Origin: Paenibacillus senegalimassiliensis
GTDB lineage: Bacteria; Bacillota; Bacilli; Paenibacillales; Paenibacillaceae
Direction of reading: 5' to 3'
Length of the DNA: 64,000 nucleotides
NCBI RefSeq assembly: GCF_001486585.1
Contig: NZ_LN909046.1
Span: 62,001-126,000 of the forward strand
How positions within the stretch are numbered: position 1 is the stretch's first letter; every line of letters begins with the position of its first letter. Of this stretch, positions 1 through 8,360 are shown piece by piece. Below the pieces are notes generated by a model. It searched no databases and was not told where the DNA came from. It saw nothing but the letters and a program-made list of their open reading frames with translations. Both the position numbers and the translations under genes were made by a program.

Positions 1-2
1 AT

Positions 3-641
3 CTGGTAGTTACTCTACCGGCTGCGTATGCCTTAAGTCGTTCTGACTTCGTGGGCCGAGGCCTAATCATGGGAATGTTCCTGGTCACTATGTTCTTCAG
101 TGGAGGACTTATCCCTACTTACTTGATGGTCAAGAACCTGGGGTTGATTAATTCAATTGGAGCCTTGATTTTGCCGGTATCGGCATCGGTGTGGAATATC
201 ATCGTGGCCAGGACGTTCTTCCATTCGACCATTCCTAAGGAATTGCAAGAAGCCGCCCATGTGGATGGAGCTACTAATATGAGATTATTCATACGCATTG
301 TGCTGCCGCTGTCGTCCCCAATTATCGCGGTTATGGCGTTATTCTATGGGGTCAGTCATTGGAACAGTTATTTCCCGGCCTTGATTTATTTGAACGATGA
401 GATGAAATATCCGCTGCAAATGGTATTGCGTCAAATCCTGGTGCTTCAGGAGATGTCCGCAGAGACGACGGGAGCTGCCATTAGTGGCGATATTGCCGAG
501 TCCATGGCGAATAAAGCGGAAATTGCCTCATTGGTCAAATATGCGGTAATTATTGTGTCCACTTTACCAGTGGTTGCCGTTTATCCTTTCTTACAACGTT
601 ATTTTGTACAAGGAGTCATGATTGGATCGGTTAAGGGTTAA
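3..641 (+). CDS. Carbohydrate ABC transporter permease, LplC/YtcP type (5' truncated by window edge)
   Basis: Inner-membrane permease subunit of a CUT1-type oligosaccharide importer. The frame is open from base 3, so the gene begins upstream of the window; 212 residues are visible. The MetI-like permease fold is shown by hydrophobic segments and by the cytoplasmic EAA loop (E-A-A-H-V-D-G-A-T, then I-V-L-P), which contacts the ATPase. The C-terminus (YPFLQRYFVQGVMIGSVKG) is the typical ending of LplC-like permeases. It is followed 110 bases later by its binding lipoprotein, as in lplB-lplC-lplA type operons. The family is known; the substrate is not readable, but the GH130 gene downstream suggests mannose- or glucose-containing oligosaccharides. 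Confidence 0.93.
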   Translation: MVVTLPAAYALSRSDFVGRGLIMGMFLVTMFFSGGLIPTYLMVKNLGLINSIGALILPVSASVWNIIVARTFFHSTIPKELQEAAHVDGATNMRLFIRIVLPLSSPIIAVMALFYGVSHWNSYFPALIYLNDEMKYPLQMVLRQILVLQEMSAETTGAAISGDIAESMANKAEIASLVKYAVIIVSTLPVVAVYPFLQRYFVQGVMIGSVKG

Positions 642-685
642 GCCTTAATTTGATACGCTTATAGTAAAAATCATGCAGTTTCCTG

Positions 686-717
686 ATAATAACGAGGGCT
701 GGTCCTTCGCTTATTAT
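686..717 (+). other. Intercistronic stem-loop between permease and binding-protein genes
   Basis: ATAATAA-CGAGGG pairs with CCTTCG-(C)-TTATTAT: about 13 pairs with one bulge and a 5-base loop. No T-run follows, so it is not a standard terminator. Such hairpins between permease and binding-protein genes often stabilise or set the level of the binding-protein mRNA; that role here is inference. Confidence 0.5.
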
Positions 718-751
718 ATAATCAACATAAGTTTAAAAGGGAGGTTTACTA

Positions 752-2365
752 ATGCAGGGAAGTAAAAAAGGATGGGTCCTGCTTCTACTCACCGCTATGG
801 TCGTCACATTGTTGTCCGGTTGCGGAGGCTCCGGTAACACTCAAAAGAACGGGGCTAGCGGGAATGCGGAGACCAATGTAGTTAGCAAGGATGGATTCCC
901 GATTGTTGAAGAACCGATCACATTAACCATGATGGCACCAGATGTAGGTTTGCAGAACTGGAATGAAATGCCTGTACTGCAGGATATGGAGAAGCTGACC
1001 AACATCAAATTTGTATTCAATAATGCACCGAAAGACAGCTTTGAAACTAAGAAAAACCTCGTATTTGCCAGTGGTGAATATCCGGACGTATTTTATGCGG
1101 CTGGTCTGACTCCGGCTGAGCAAATGAACTATGGGGAACAAGGCATCTTAATTCCATTGGAAGATCTGATTGAAAATTATGCGCCTAACTTCAAGAAGGT
1201 GCTTGAAGAGAACCCGGATGTACGCAAGTCCATTACAGCTCCAGACGGGCATATCTACTCGTTGCCGGTAATCGAGTTCAACCAACCTTGGTACCGCAAC
1301 CCAATGTGGTATAACGGCGACTTCCTGGAGAAGCTCAACATGGGTAAGCTGCCGGAAACTACAGAAGAACTGTACACTTATTTGAAACGCGTTAAAGAAG
1401 AAGATCCAAATGGAAACGGGAAGGCAGACGAAATTCCGTTATCTTCAGCCTCCACGCCGAGTCTCCGGGATATCCGTACTTGGCTGCTAGGCGCATTCGG
1501 TATCTATGAAGAGGAGATTTATGTAGATGACCAGGATGTGGTTCATTACACACCAATGGAAGAAGGGTATAAAGAGTACCTCGTCTTCTTGAATCGTCTA
1601 TGGGCAGAAGACCTGCTCGATCATGAATCATTCTCACAAACGGCCGAACAGAAAAAGGCGAAAGCCCAAAACAATCAGGTTGGCCTCTTCTCCGAATGGA
1701 ATGCTTACATGACGCTTGGAGGCGAGCCAAGCACCGATGATCCAATGTTTGCACCCATCGTCAGCGATATGGTGGACAAGCCAGCTATCGCCAAGAACAA
1801 AGGCGTAACAACAGGTGCATTTGCTATCAGTGTTAGTAATCCTGCTCCAGAAGCTTCCATGCGTTGGGTTGACTATCTGTATTCCTATGAAGGTGCCATG
1901 GTATTTAATAAAGGACCTGAGGGAGTACTGTGGGAGTATACCGACAAGGAAAACCGGGTTAAGAAGAATTTAGATCCGCCAAATGGTATGGACCCTGGTG
2001 AATATCGTGCAACGCTGACTCCGAACTATGGAATTCCAGCACCAACGATTTCCTTCGATGATATCTTCAAAGGGTTGAAGACCGACTTTGAAGTATGGGT
2101 GGATAGCGAATCCAAGACGAAATTGCTGGATCGTGGAGCAAGAATTCCGTTCCCGACCTTGTTCCTCACTCCTGAGCAACAAGCTGAAGTAACAACGCTG
2201 ACTTCTGATCTGACTACTTATGTTCGTCAAATGGAAGCCAAGTTTGTCACTGGCGCTGAGCCGATGAGCAACTGGGACAACTATGTAGCGACCGTTAAGA
2301 AAATGGGCGGGGATCGCATGCAGCAAATTTATCAAGAAGCTTACGACCAATGGAAGAGCAATTAA
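752..2365 (+). CDS. Extracellular solute-binding lipoprotein (LplA-like, family 1)
   Basis: A 537-residue sugar-binding lipoprotein for the adjacent ABC permease, anchored outside the membrane. Residues 1-24 form a lipoprotein signal peptide ending in the lipobox L-S-G-C, with the acylated Cys at 24, followed by a Gly/Ser/Asn-rich linker. The body has features of large Paenibacillus LplA proteins: repeated acidic, Trp/Tyr-rich segments and a W-x-x-W-like ligand region. The start is fixed by AAAAGGGAGG 8-10 bases upstream of the ATG. It lies between the permease and a GH130 phosphorylase, so it probably delivers a short beta-mannoside or gluco/manno-oligosaccharide. Fold assignment is firm, substrate is inferred. 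Confidence 0.93.
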   Translation: MQGSKKGWVLLLLTAMVVTLLSGCGGSGNTQKNGASGNAETNVVSKDGFPIVEEPITLTMMAPDVGLQNWNEMPVLQDMEKLTNIKFVFNNAPKDSFETKKNLVFASGEYPDVFYAAGLTPAEQMNYGEQGILIPLEDLIENYAPNFKKVLEENPDVRKSITAPDGHIYSLPVIEFNQPWYRNPMWYNGDFLEKLNMGKLPETTEELYTYLKRVKEEDPNGNGKADEIPLSSASTPSLRDIRTWLLGAFGIYEEEIYVDDQDVVHYTPMEEGYKEYLVFLNRLWAEDLLDHESFSQTAEQKKAKAQNNQVGLFSEWNAYMTLGGEPSTDDPMFAPIVSDMVDKPAIAKNKGVTTGAFAISVSNPAPEASMRWVDYLYSYEGAMVFNKGPEGVLWEYTDKENRVKKNLDPPNGMDPGEYRATLTPNYGIPAPTISFDDIFKGLKTDFEVWVDSESKTKLLDRGARIPFPTLFLTPEQQAEVTTLTSDLTTYVRQMEAKFVTGAEPMSNWDNYVATVKKMGGDRMQQIYQEAYDQWKSN

Positions 2366-2376
2366 GCGAATAGTGT

Positions 2377-2420
2377 AAGGCCAGTTGGCCCTCCGAGACT
2401 TGATCTCTGGGGGCTGGCTT
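2377..2420 (+). other. Imperfect intercistronic hairpin before the GH130 gene
   Basis: AAGGCCAG...CCCTCCGAGA can pair with TCTCTGGGGG...CTGGCTT across a short loop. There is no T-tract, so read-through into the GH130 gene is likely; it may be a weak attenuator or stability element. Confidence 0.35.
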
Positions 2421-2461
2421 CCCTTCGGGAGACAAATAGATGGAGCAGGAGGCAGATAGAG

Positions 2462-3478
2462 ATGAAAATTACAAGACATCCGGAGAACCCTATTGTAGTG
2501 CCTGGTGGATATGAGTGGAGAATGGTGACCGTATTTAACCCGGCCGTTATTCTGGATAATGATAAATTCTATATGATCGAGCGGACGGCGGGTTCACTGA
2601 CCCCTTGCAAGAACTATCTGGGCTTGCTGGAGAGCGAGGACGGAGTACACTTCACGCATGTGAAGGACGAGCCGATCGTGACCCCAGATATGCTGGGCTT
2701 CCCGTATGGCAGCGTACAGGACCCGCGTATCGTCAAGATTGACGATACGTATTACCTGAACTACGCGCTGCGTCCTTGCGCGATGAGCTATTACCCGACC
2801 GGCCGGGGCGTACCGGAGCGTTCGATCCCGGAATATCCGGACGGCTGGGGAGAAGAGGAAGGGCACTGGCTGACCCGCTCGTCGATTCTGTCCTCGAAGA
2901 ACCTGATTGATTGGGAATTTGTGGCCGATACGACGCCGCTGGATATCAACGACCGGGACAACATCCTGTTCCCGGAGAAGATCAACGGGAAGTTCGTGCT
3001 GCTGCGCCGTCCAGAGGAATACATCGGCGAGGAGTATGGTACGGAGAAGGCCGCGATGTGGATCACGTACTCGGAGGATCTGATTCACTGGGAAGAGCCG
3101 AAGCTGCTGGCGAAGGCGGAGAATATGACGTGGGAATCGCGGAAGATCGGAGGATCAACCCCGCCGATCAAGACGGACCGGGGTTGGCTGGTCTTGTATC
3201 ACGGGGTGGATGATGAGATCGTGTACCGGGTAGGTGCGCTGCTGCTAGATTTGGAGAATCCGGAGAAGGTGATTGCGCGGACGCATAACTTCATCATGGA
3301 GCCAGAGACGTATTATGAGAAGTTCGGCTATCAAATTCCCAACGTCGTATTCCCGACAGGGAATGTGGTGAAGGACGGCCTGCTGTACATCTACTACGGG
3401 GTGACTGATACAGCGATTGCGCTGGCCACTGTACCGGTGGAAGAATTGGTCGATCATATTTTGCAGCAAGATAGCTAG
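2462..3478 (+). CDS. Glycoside hydrolase family 130 protein (beta-mannoside phosphorylase type)
   Basis: A 338-residue cytoplasmic enzyme of the GH130 five-bladed propeller family. Members phosphorolyse or hydrolyse beta-1,2- or beta-1,4-linked mannosides, releasing mannose 1-phosphate. Visible signatures are F-N-P-A near residue 26, the Q-D-P-R element near residue 87 (candidate catalytic Asp), and repeated Y-S/H-W-E blade motifs. No signal peptide is present. The ATG follows GGAGGCAGATAGAG. It is the last gene of the transport operon and a bidirectional terminator follows, so it fits as the enzyme that splits the imported sugar. Third-codon positions look more GC-rich than in the binding-protein gene upstream (by eye). 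Exact linkage specificity cannot be read. Confidence 0.9.
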   Translation: MKITRHPENPIVVPGGYEWRMVTVFNPAVILDNDKFYMIERTAGSLTPCKNYLGLLESEDGVHFTHVKDEPIVTPDMLGFPYGSVQDPRIVKIDDTYYLNYALRPCAMSYYPTGRGVPERSIPEYPDGWGEEEGHWLTRSSILSSKNLIDWEFVADTTPLDINDRDNILFPEKINGKFVLLRRPEEYIGEEYGTEKAAMWITYSEDLIHWEEPKLLAKAENMTWESRKIGGSTPPIKTDRGWLVLYHGVDDEIVYRVGALLLDLENPEKVIARTHNFIMEPETYYEKFGYQIPNVVFPTGNVVKDGLLYIYYGVTDTAIALATVPVEELVDHILQQDS

Positions 3479-3507
3479 GAAGAATATAAGTAAGGTAAGG
3501 GAATAAA

Positions 3508-3547
3508 GACGTCCCCAGGCTGGCTATAAAGTCAGCTTGGGGACGTC
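3508..3547. terminator. Bidirectional terminator between GH130 and AraC regulator genes
   Basis: GACGTCCCCAGGCTG pairs with CAGCTTGGGGACGTC (15 pairs, one G-U) around a 10-base loop, lying exactly between two convergent stop codons. Confidence 0.85.
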
Positions 3548-3554
3548 GCTTATT

Positions 3555-5885
3555 TTAGCTATTATTTGCAGGCCCCTTGGCAGCATGTTCCCGGCGATAT
3601 TGGCCTGGGGTAAGCCCGGTTTCCTTCTTGAATTTGCGGATGAAGTTCGGCGCATCCAAATAACCCACCTGCTCGACAATTTCTTTGAGCGGGGCTGAGG
3701 TGTTAACGAGCAGGCGAATGGCTTCCTGCATACGGCATTGCCAGATGTATTGCGAGAAATTAAGACCTGTCTTCTCCTTGAAGCAACGACTCAGATAGGA
3801 TGTGGAAATTGAATACCTGAGGGCAACGTGCTCCAAACTAAGGGTGTAATCGGCAAATTGCTGATCTATATAATCTACGATATCATCCATTAACGAATGT
3901 TGCCCGGTTTCGGCATTGCGTTCTACCTGCAAGCAGATTTGAGAAGCGAGTGAACCCAGTTTAGCCTCAAGTTCCTCCAATGATTCAAACGAGGTCAAGC
4001 TGGACAAATTCAGGAATACCTCGTTCATCCCCAGTTCAGAAGCCGTACGCAGCAGTGAATTCAATAAATCGAAGCAAATGCAGCGCAGCAGGGAGACTGA
4101 GAGTGGCTCAACCTTTAATTCATCAATAATAGCGGCGATCATCTGATTGGCGACCAGTTCATTCCCTTGTTTGAGTCCTTGCTCCAACTTCAATATTGTT
4201 TTACGTGGAAGCCAGAATGTCTCGGCTGAAGGAACCGCCAGCTCGGCAATTTGCTCGAAATAAGTTACGCGTCCATTGCTGCCCACCATGCGGTATTCCA
4301 AGGCAGCCGAAGCTTCAATAAAGGACTGGTTCAAGTCGGCAGGGCTCTCATACAAGGTGCCTACTCCGAAATACGGAACGACCCTAGAGTTATCAATAAC
4401 CAGCACCTTGATCGCTTCAATTATAGTAAGAACCCGTTCCTCAGCCTCGGCTTTGCTCTCAGCAGACAACGATACAACTAAGGCAAACTGCTCTGCTGGC
4501 GAGAACTCCAACCCGTAGATATGGGTATTCATTTCCGCCAGTTCAAATTCACTAAGCATTTCCTGCAGGTTCTGCTGCTCCTCCCAGGTTTTATCCCCCT
4601 CTCCCGTTTCATCCCATGCCAATATGACAGAGAAATAATAGCCGTGACCTTGCGGCAGTATCAGACCGGAACCCTCCATCATTTGAGCGATTTCTGGGTC
4701 GTCTGGTTTGCCATGTTTTAGTAGAAGCATCAAACACTGATTACGAACGTAGGGTTGCTGGATGTCTATTCTCGCGCTGTAATCATGCAGCGTCTGTCGA
4801 ATCCACTCCCATTCATTACGAATCTTGTTGCTATCCGGTGAACTGGTCTTCAGCTTGGCGAACTCCATCAAATCCTTGATGGGATGATATTGCCGTCTGG
4901 CCAGCAGCATGGCTGCGATAATGCCTGTCAGGACGGCGATCCCGAAGACAATAACTACGAGTTCCTGAATGTGAGCCACCCGACCAAAAAACTGATAGCT
5001 TGGCATCGTGGTTACATAGGTCCAGCCGTTATATTGGGATTTGACCACCACCACTGAATATTTCTCGCCATTCATAGAAAGGCTGTGGATACCTGGCTCC
5101 AGCGAAGGCAATGCCATCAAATCAGGTTCCGGCAGGCTTGATCCATGGTTATTAATAGTTAATGCTTTTCCCTTCTGATCAAAGATATAGCTACTGCCCG
5201 CGAAGTCATTCAAGATCGAATCCATGACCCCTGTGAGTTTGGATTCCTTCATTAAATAGACGACTGTTCCGTAAGGATATGGATCATTAGGCTTGATTGG
5301 AACCAGAAAGGTCAACATCGGATCGCTGCGGGAATAGACGCTCACTTTCTCTGCTGGCCGCATCATAGGTTGCTTCAATTCGTTTAAATCCTGAAGCAGC
5401 ATTTCATTGGACCAATTTTCAAATTTGTACATGCGCTCAAAGACAACATCCACGTAGGTAAGTCCTGTTGAAGAATAAATAATCGTATCCTTGTGGAGAT
5501 ACAGGAACAGATCCTCCAAAATGCTGCTGTTCGCTTTGTAGCTGGCCAATGCTCGAATGGCATCGCCGCTATATAAGGGGTGGCGCAGCATATACGGCGT
5601 CAAACGTTCATCATAGGAAATCTTAGTGGCGATTTCTTGCAGTTCGTTCATCCGTTCGTCAATGGTTGTTTTGACCTGACTGAGCTGATTGACATTGGCT
5701 TGTTCGATTTCGGTCTGCAAGCTCTTGACGGCGCTTTCATAAACGAGTGCTGTGACCAGTGTGAGCGGAACAAGAAACATTAAAATATAAGATATTGTAT
5801 ACTTGAGCAATAGCTTGGATTTGAAATGGCTCCAGCTTGCCGGAATACGAGATATTAAGTTAGACGGGGCGGCTGTTTTCCGCAC
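3555..5885 (-). CDS. Membrane-anchored AraC family regulator with extracellular sensor
   Basis: A 776-residue one-component regulator common in Paenibacillus sugar loci. A transmembrane helix lies near residues 25-48, followed by an extracellular Cache-like sensor of about 280 residues. A second helix lies near 310-335, then a long cytoplasmic linker, and the last 100 residues form an AraC double helix-turn-helix (S-T-S-Y-L-S-R-C-F-K, then F-I-R-K-F-K-K-E-T-G-L-T-P). The start is taken as GTG at 5885, because GGAGGAGA sits 7 bases upstream; the frame stays open to 5966 but lacks a ribosome site there. It is convergent with the transporter/GH130 genes and likely activates them in response to an external sugar or loaded binding protein. 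Confidence 0.9.
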   Translation of the reverse strand: MRKTAAPSNLISRIPASWSHFKSKLLLKYTISYILMFLVPLTLVTALVYESAVKSLQTEIEQANVNQLSQVKTTIDERMNELQEIATKISYDERLTPYMLRHPLYSGDAIRALASYKANSSILEDLFLYLHKDTIIYSSTGLTYVDVVFERMYKFENWSNEMLLQDLNELKQPMMRPAEKVSVYSRSDPMLTFLVPIKPNDPYPYGTVVYLMKESKLTGVMDSILNDFAGSSYIFDQKGKALTINNHGSSLPEPDLMALPSLEPGIHSLSMNGEKYSVVVVKSQYNGWTYVTTMPSYQFFGRVAHIQELVVIVFGIAVLTGIIAAMLLARRQYHPIKDLMEFAKLKTSSPDSNKIRNEWEWIRQTLHDYSARIDIQQPYVRNQCLMLLLKHGKPDDPEIAQMMEGSGLILPQGHGYYFSVILAWDETGEGDKTWEEQQNLQEMLSEFELAEMNTHIYGLEFSPAEQFALVVSLSAESKAEAEERVLTIIEAIKVLVIDNSRVVPYFGVGTLYESPADLNQSFIEASAALEYRMVGSNGRVTYFEQIAELAVPSAETFWLPRKTILKLEQGLKQGNELVANQMIAAIIDELKVEPLSVSLLRCICFDLLNSLLRTASELGMNEVFLNLSSLTSFESLEELEAKLGSLASQICLQVERNAETGQHSLMDDIVDYIDQQFADYTLSLEHVALRYSISTSYLSRCFKEKTGLNFSQYIWQCRMQEAIRLLVNTSAPLKEIVEQVGYLDAPNFIRKFKKETGLTPGQYRREHAAKGPANNS

Positions 5886-6087
5886 GAAGCATCTCCTCCA
5901 AACTTTACCAATCATTATAACGTTATATTTATTATGCATTAAATTTGCGTTTAAAGGAAGAACCACGCTAAAAATAGTGCGCCAAGAAGATACATTTGCA
6001 AGGTATGAGTAGTTTTTTTGTTCAAAATAATATAGAATTAAAATCGCTCAAAATTTGTCAGTAAGTGGACTAAGGTGGTTAACGGCT

Positions 6088-7239
6088 ATGAAACATATAT
6101 ATCTGGACCATGCAGCATCTACGCCGATTCATCCGGATGTGGTGCAGACGATGATGCATGTGATGGGCAATCAATATGGGAATGCTTCGAGTGTTCATTA
6201 TTTCGGACGAGAGGCCAAACGTCTTGTTAACGGGGCGCGTGATACCATTGCCACACGAATGGGTTGCCGTGCGGATGAACTGGTATTTACCAGCGGAGGA
6301 ACGGAGAGTGACAATCTTGCACTATTTGGTGCAGCCGAGGCTCGCAAGACCCGCGGACGGCATATTATCACTACGGCTGTAGAACATCATGCAGTGCTTC
6401 ATACTTGTGAACGTTTGGAACAGAAGGGCTTTGAGGTGACTTACCTGCCAGTCGATTCTACGGGAAGAGTGGACCCTGGGCAACTCGCAGAGGCCATTCG
6501 CCCCGATACGATTCTGGTCAGCGTCATGTATGGAAATAATGAAGTGGGCACACTGCAGCCTATTGTGGAAATCGGAGAGATGACCCGGGAACGGGGAATT
6601 TTGTTTCATGTAGATGCTGTACAGGTACTTGGCTCTATTCCGATATCCTGCCGTGATCTCCCGGTGGATCTCATGAGCTTCTCGTCCCACAAAATAAATG
6701 GTCCGCAAGGCGTTGGTGCTCTTTATGTACGCAAGGATGTACTACTGGACCCGATTCAGTATGGGGGACTTCAAGAGAGAAAGCGGCGTGCGGGAACGGA
6801 GAATATGGCCGGAATTGCCGGCTTTGCCAAGGCGGTAGAACTGGCGGTGGAAGAGCGGGCAGCCCGCAACACCCATGAGAGTATGCTGATCGCGGCATTG
6901 CTGGAGGCTTTGGGAGAACGATTGCCAAGCGAGGGCTTCCATGTGAACGGTCATCCGTCCGAGCGGTTGCCGCATATTGTTAATATCAGCTTTCCGGAAG
7001 TGGATTCGGAGACGATGCTGATGAATTTGGACATGGAGGGAATTGCCGCTTCCAGCGGCTCAGCGTGTACCTCTGGGTCCCTTGAGCCTTCTCATGTGCT
7101 GGAGGCTATGCAGCTTCCGACAACTTTTTTGCGTTCAGCGATTCGATTTAGTGTAGGAATGGGTAATACTAGGAAAGAAATTGCTGATGTCGCCCAAAAA
7201 ATTGGAACCATCCTGGAACGTCTCCGTAGAAGGAAATAA
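6088..7239 (+). CDS. Cysteine desulfurase (IscS/NifS family, PLP enzyme)
   Basis: A 383-residue class V aminotransferase that takes sulfur from cysteine as an enzyme persulfide for tRNA thiolation or Fe-S assembly. Visible are L-D-H-A-A-S-T-P at the N-terminus, the PLP lysine in S-S-H-K-I-N-G-P-Q-G (Lys202), and the sulfur-accepting Cys327 in S-S-G-S-A-C-T-S-G. Start ATG 6088 follows TAAGGTGG at a good distance; an upstream in-frame codon at 6055 lacks a site. In many Bacillales this gene is followed by the tRNA 2-thiouridylase mnmA, but here a PRC-barrel gene follows directly, so its partner must lie elsewhere. Function is secure; the acceptor pathway is inferred. Confidence 0.95.
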   Translation: MKHIYLDHAASTPIHPDVVQTMMHVMGNQYGNASSVHYFGREAKRLVNGARDTIATRMGCRADELVFTSGGTESDNLALFGAAEARKTRGRHIITTAVEHHAVLHTCERLEQKGFEVTYLPVDSTGRVDPGQLAEAIRPDTILVSVMYGNNEVGTLQPIVEIGEMTRERGILFHVDAVQVLGSIPISCRDLPVDLMSFSSHKINGPQGVGALYVRKDVLLDPIQYGGLQERKRRAGTENMAGIAGFAKAVELAVEERAARNTHESMLIAALLEALGERLPSEGFHVNGHPSERLPHIVNISFPEVDSETMLMNLDMEGIAASSGSACTSGSLEPSHVLEAMQLPTTFLRSAIRFSVGMGNTRKEIADVAQKIGTILERLRRRK

Positions 7240-7291
7240 TGGGCAGCTTTTATCGGGATTATGACGATTTTGGGGAAGGAGGGTATGTAAG

Positions 7292-7342
7292 TTGCCTGCG
7301 CGTCAACCATTTGCCCAGCGGGGAGTGTCCTTATCGCCATGA
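7292..7342 (+). CDS. Possible 16-codon leader peptide upstream of the PRC-barrel gene
   Basis: TTG at 7292 lies 8 bases after a near-perfect AAGGAGGG. It opens a 16-codon frame (LPARQPFAQRGVSLSP) whose TGA overlaps the ATG of the next gene as ATGA. The PRC-barrel ATG itself has only GGGGAG at 13 bases. The arrangement is what translational coupling looks like. No homologue is recognised; it may simply be a chance frame using a misplaced ribosome site. Confidence 0.35.
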   Translation: MPARQPFAQRGVSLSP

Positions 7343-7842
7343 GAATGCAGGAAATGATCGGCCTGGCTGTCTTTGATGTAGATCAAGGCAAGCAGGTGGG
7401 GAAAGTGATCGACATGATGCTGAATAACGATTGGTCGATTGCAGGCATTCAGTTAGAGAATCGCCTGCGCTGGAGTTCCTCCGTCAAGGTGGTGCTCTGG
7501 GAAGACATTGTCGCCTATGGGGAAGATGCGATTATGATTCGTAATCAACAGGCCATCCGCAAATGGAAGGCTGAGAATATACAGAATACCTTCTTGACAG
7601 GAACTGTCAAATTGAAGGAATTACCCGTTCTGACTGAGGACGGAATTCAGTTAGGTTTTATGACGGATGTTTATTTTGAGCATGAATTGGGAAACACAAT
7701 TACTGGAATTGAAATTAGCGACGGGTTTTTCACCGATTTGCTGGAAGGGCGCAAGCTATTGCCTTTCACACCGGAAATGACCCGCGGGGAGAATGCGATC
7801 ATGGTCCCCGCTAGCAGCGACGAACTGCTTGAAAAACCATGA
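7339..7842 (+). CDS. PRC-barrel domain protein
   Basis: A 167-residue soluble protein built of two PRC-barrel-like halves. The first is near residues 3-75 (M-I-G-L-A-V-F-D-V-D-Q-G-K-Q-V-G-K), the second near 88-160 (L-K-E-L-P-V-L-T-E-D-G-I-Q-L-G). The beta-barrel fold is known from RimM and photosynthetic reaction centre H subunits, and the YlmC/YrrD type is widespread in Bacillales next to the cysteine desulfurase/alaS region. Biochemical role is unknown. Start ATG 7339 overlaps the stop of a possible leader peptide; an internal ATG at 7345 is an alternative. Confidence 0.85.
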   Translation: MRMQEMIGLAVFDVDQGKQVGKVIDMMLNNDWSIAGIQLENRLRWSSSVKVVLWEDIVAYGEDAIMIRNQQAIRKWKAENIQNTFLTGTVKLKELPVLTEDGIQLGFMTDVYFEHELGNTITGIEISDGFFTDLLEGRKLLPFTPEMTRGENAIMVPASSDELLEKP

Positions 7843-7870
7843 ATTCTGTTGATGGATAGGTGATAAATGG

Positions 7871-8083
7871 ATGATGAAATGTCCAAATTGCAGCTCCAAG
7901 GATATTGGGAAGATTGGTTCCCATCAATTTTACTGCTGGGGTTGCTTTATTGAATTGACGGTAAACGGAGATAAAATGTCCGTCTACCAAGTTGAAGAGG
8001 ACGGTACGCTCAGTTCCCTGGACGATCTGTTCTTCGGTGAGGAAATGGTGCAAGATTTCCCGCAAATGCATGCTTCCTCGTAA
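7871..8083 (+). CDS. Small zinc-ribbon protein (hypothetical)
   Basis: A 70-residue protein beginning M-M-K-C-P-N-C, with a second C-W-G-C pair near residue 25; the two CxxC knuckles form a zinc ribbon of about 30 residues, followed by an acidic tail. AGGTGAT lies 6-9 bases upstream of two adjacent ATG codons. It follows the PRC-barrel gene by 28 bases and is closed by a terminator, so the two are probably co-transcribed with the desulfurase. Similar small ribbon proteins sit at this locus in related genomes by my recollection; function is unknown. Confidence 0.75.
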   Translation: MMKCPNCSSKDIGKIGSHQFYCWGCFIELTVNGDKMSVYQVEEDGTLSSLDDLFFGEEMVQDFPQMHASS

Positions 8084-8143
8084 ATATAAGTATGTGCCCG
8101 AGCTACTTTATAAAGTATTCATGACGTCCGGCGGAAATGCCAG

Positions 8144-8187
8144 AAGCTGTCCCCTATTTAGTACATAATAGAGAGGACAGCTTTTTT
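8144..8187 (+). terminator. Rho-independent terminator
   Basis: AAGCTGTCC pairs with GGACAGCTT, followed by TTTTT. It ends the desulfurase/PRC-barrel/zinc-ribbon unit. Confidence 0.85.
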
Positions 8188-8264
8188 ATTAACCTGGGGG
8201 AACTACTTCTCAAATGTTGTCAACAATGATCATGACGAAACCGTATTTTGATTTGATTGAGAAA

Positions 8265-8278
8265 GAAAGCGCTTTGAA
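8265..8278 (+). promoter_or_regulatory. cre-like catabolite control site upstream of mtlA
   Basis: AGAAAGCGCTTTGA matches the CcpA consensus TGWNANCGNTNWCA except at positions 1 and 13 and has the central GCGC palindrome. It lies 83 bases before the mtlA ATG, in the expected place for glucose repression of mannitol uptake. Confidence 0.55.
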
Positions 8279-8360
8279 TTAGGATGAATATAGAAACACG
8301 GTAGTCATACAAGTCAAGATTGTTGATGGTCCGTACATCATTTTAAGGAGGTTTCTCTTT

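Noticed and set aside
1392-1754. Minus-strand open frames of 70-250 codons opposite the binding protein, flotillin, ptsI and other genes
   Set aside because: They are antisense shadows of well-supported genes, lack ribosome sites and show no family features.
8211-8260. MtlR operator and promoter before mtlA (TTGTTCAACAA palindrome)
   Set aside because: The small palindrome is real but I could not place a good -35/-10 pair or match it to a known MtlR site.
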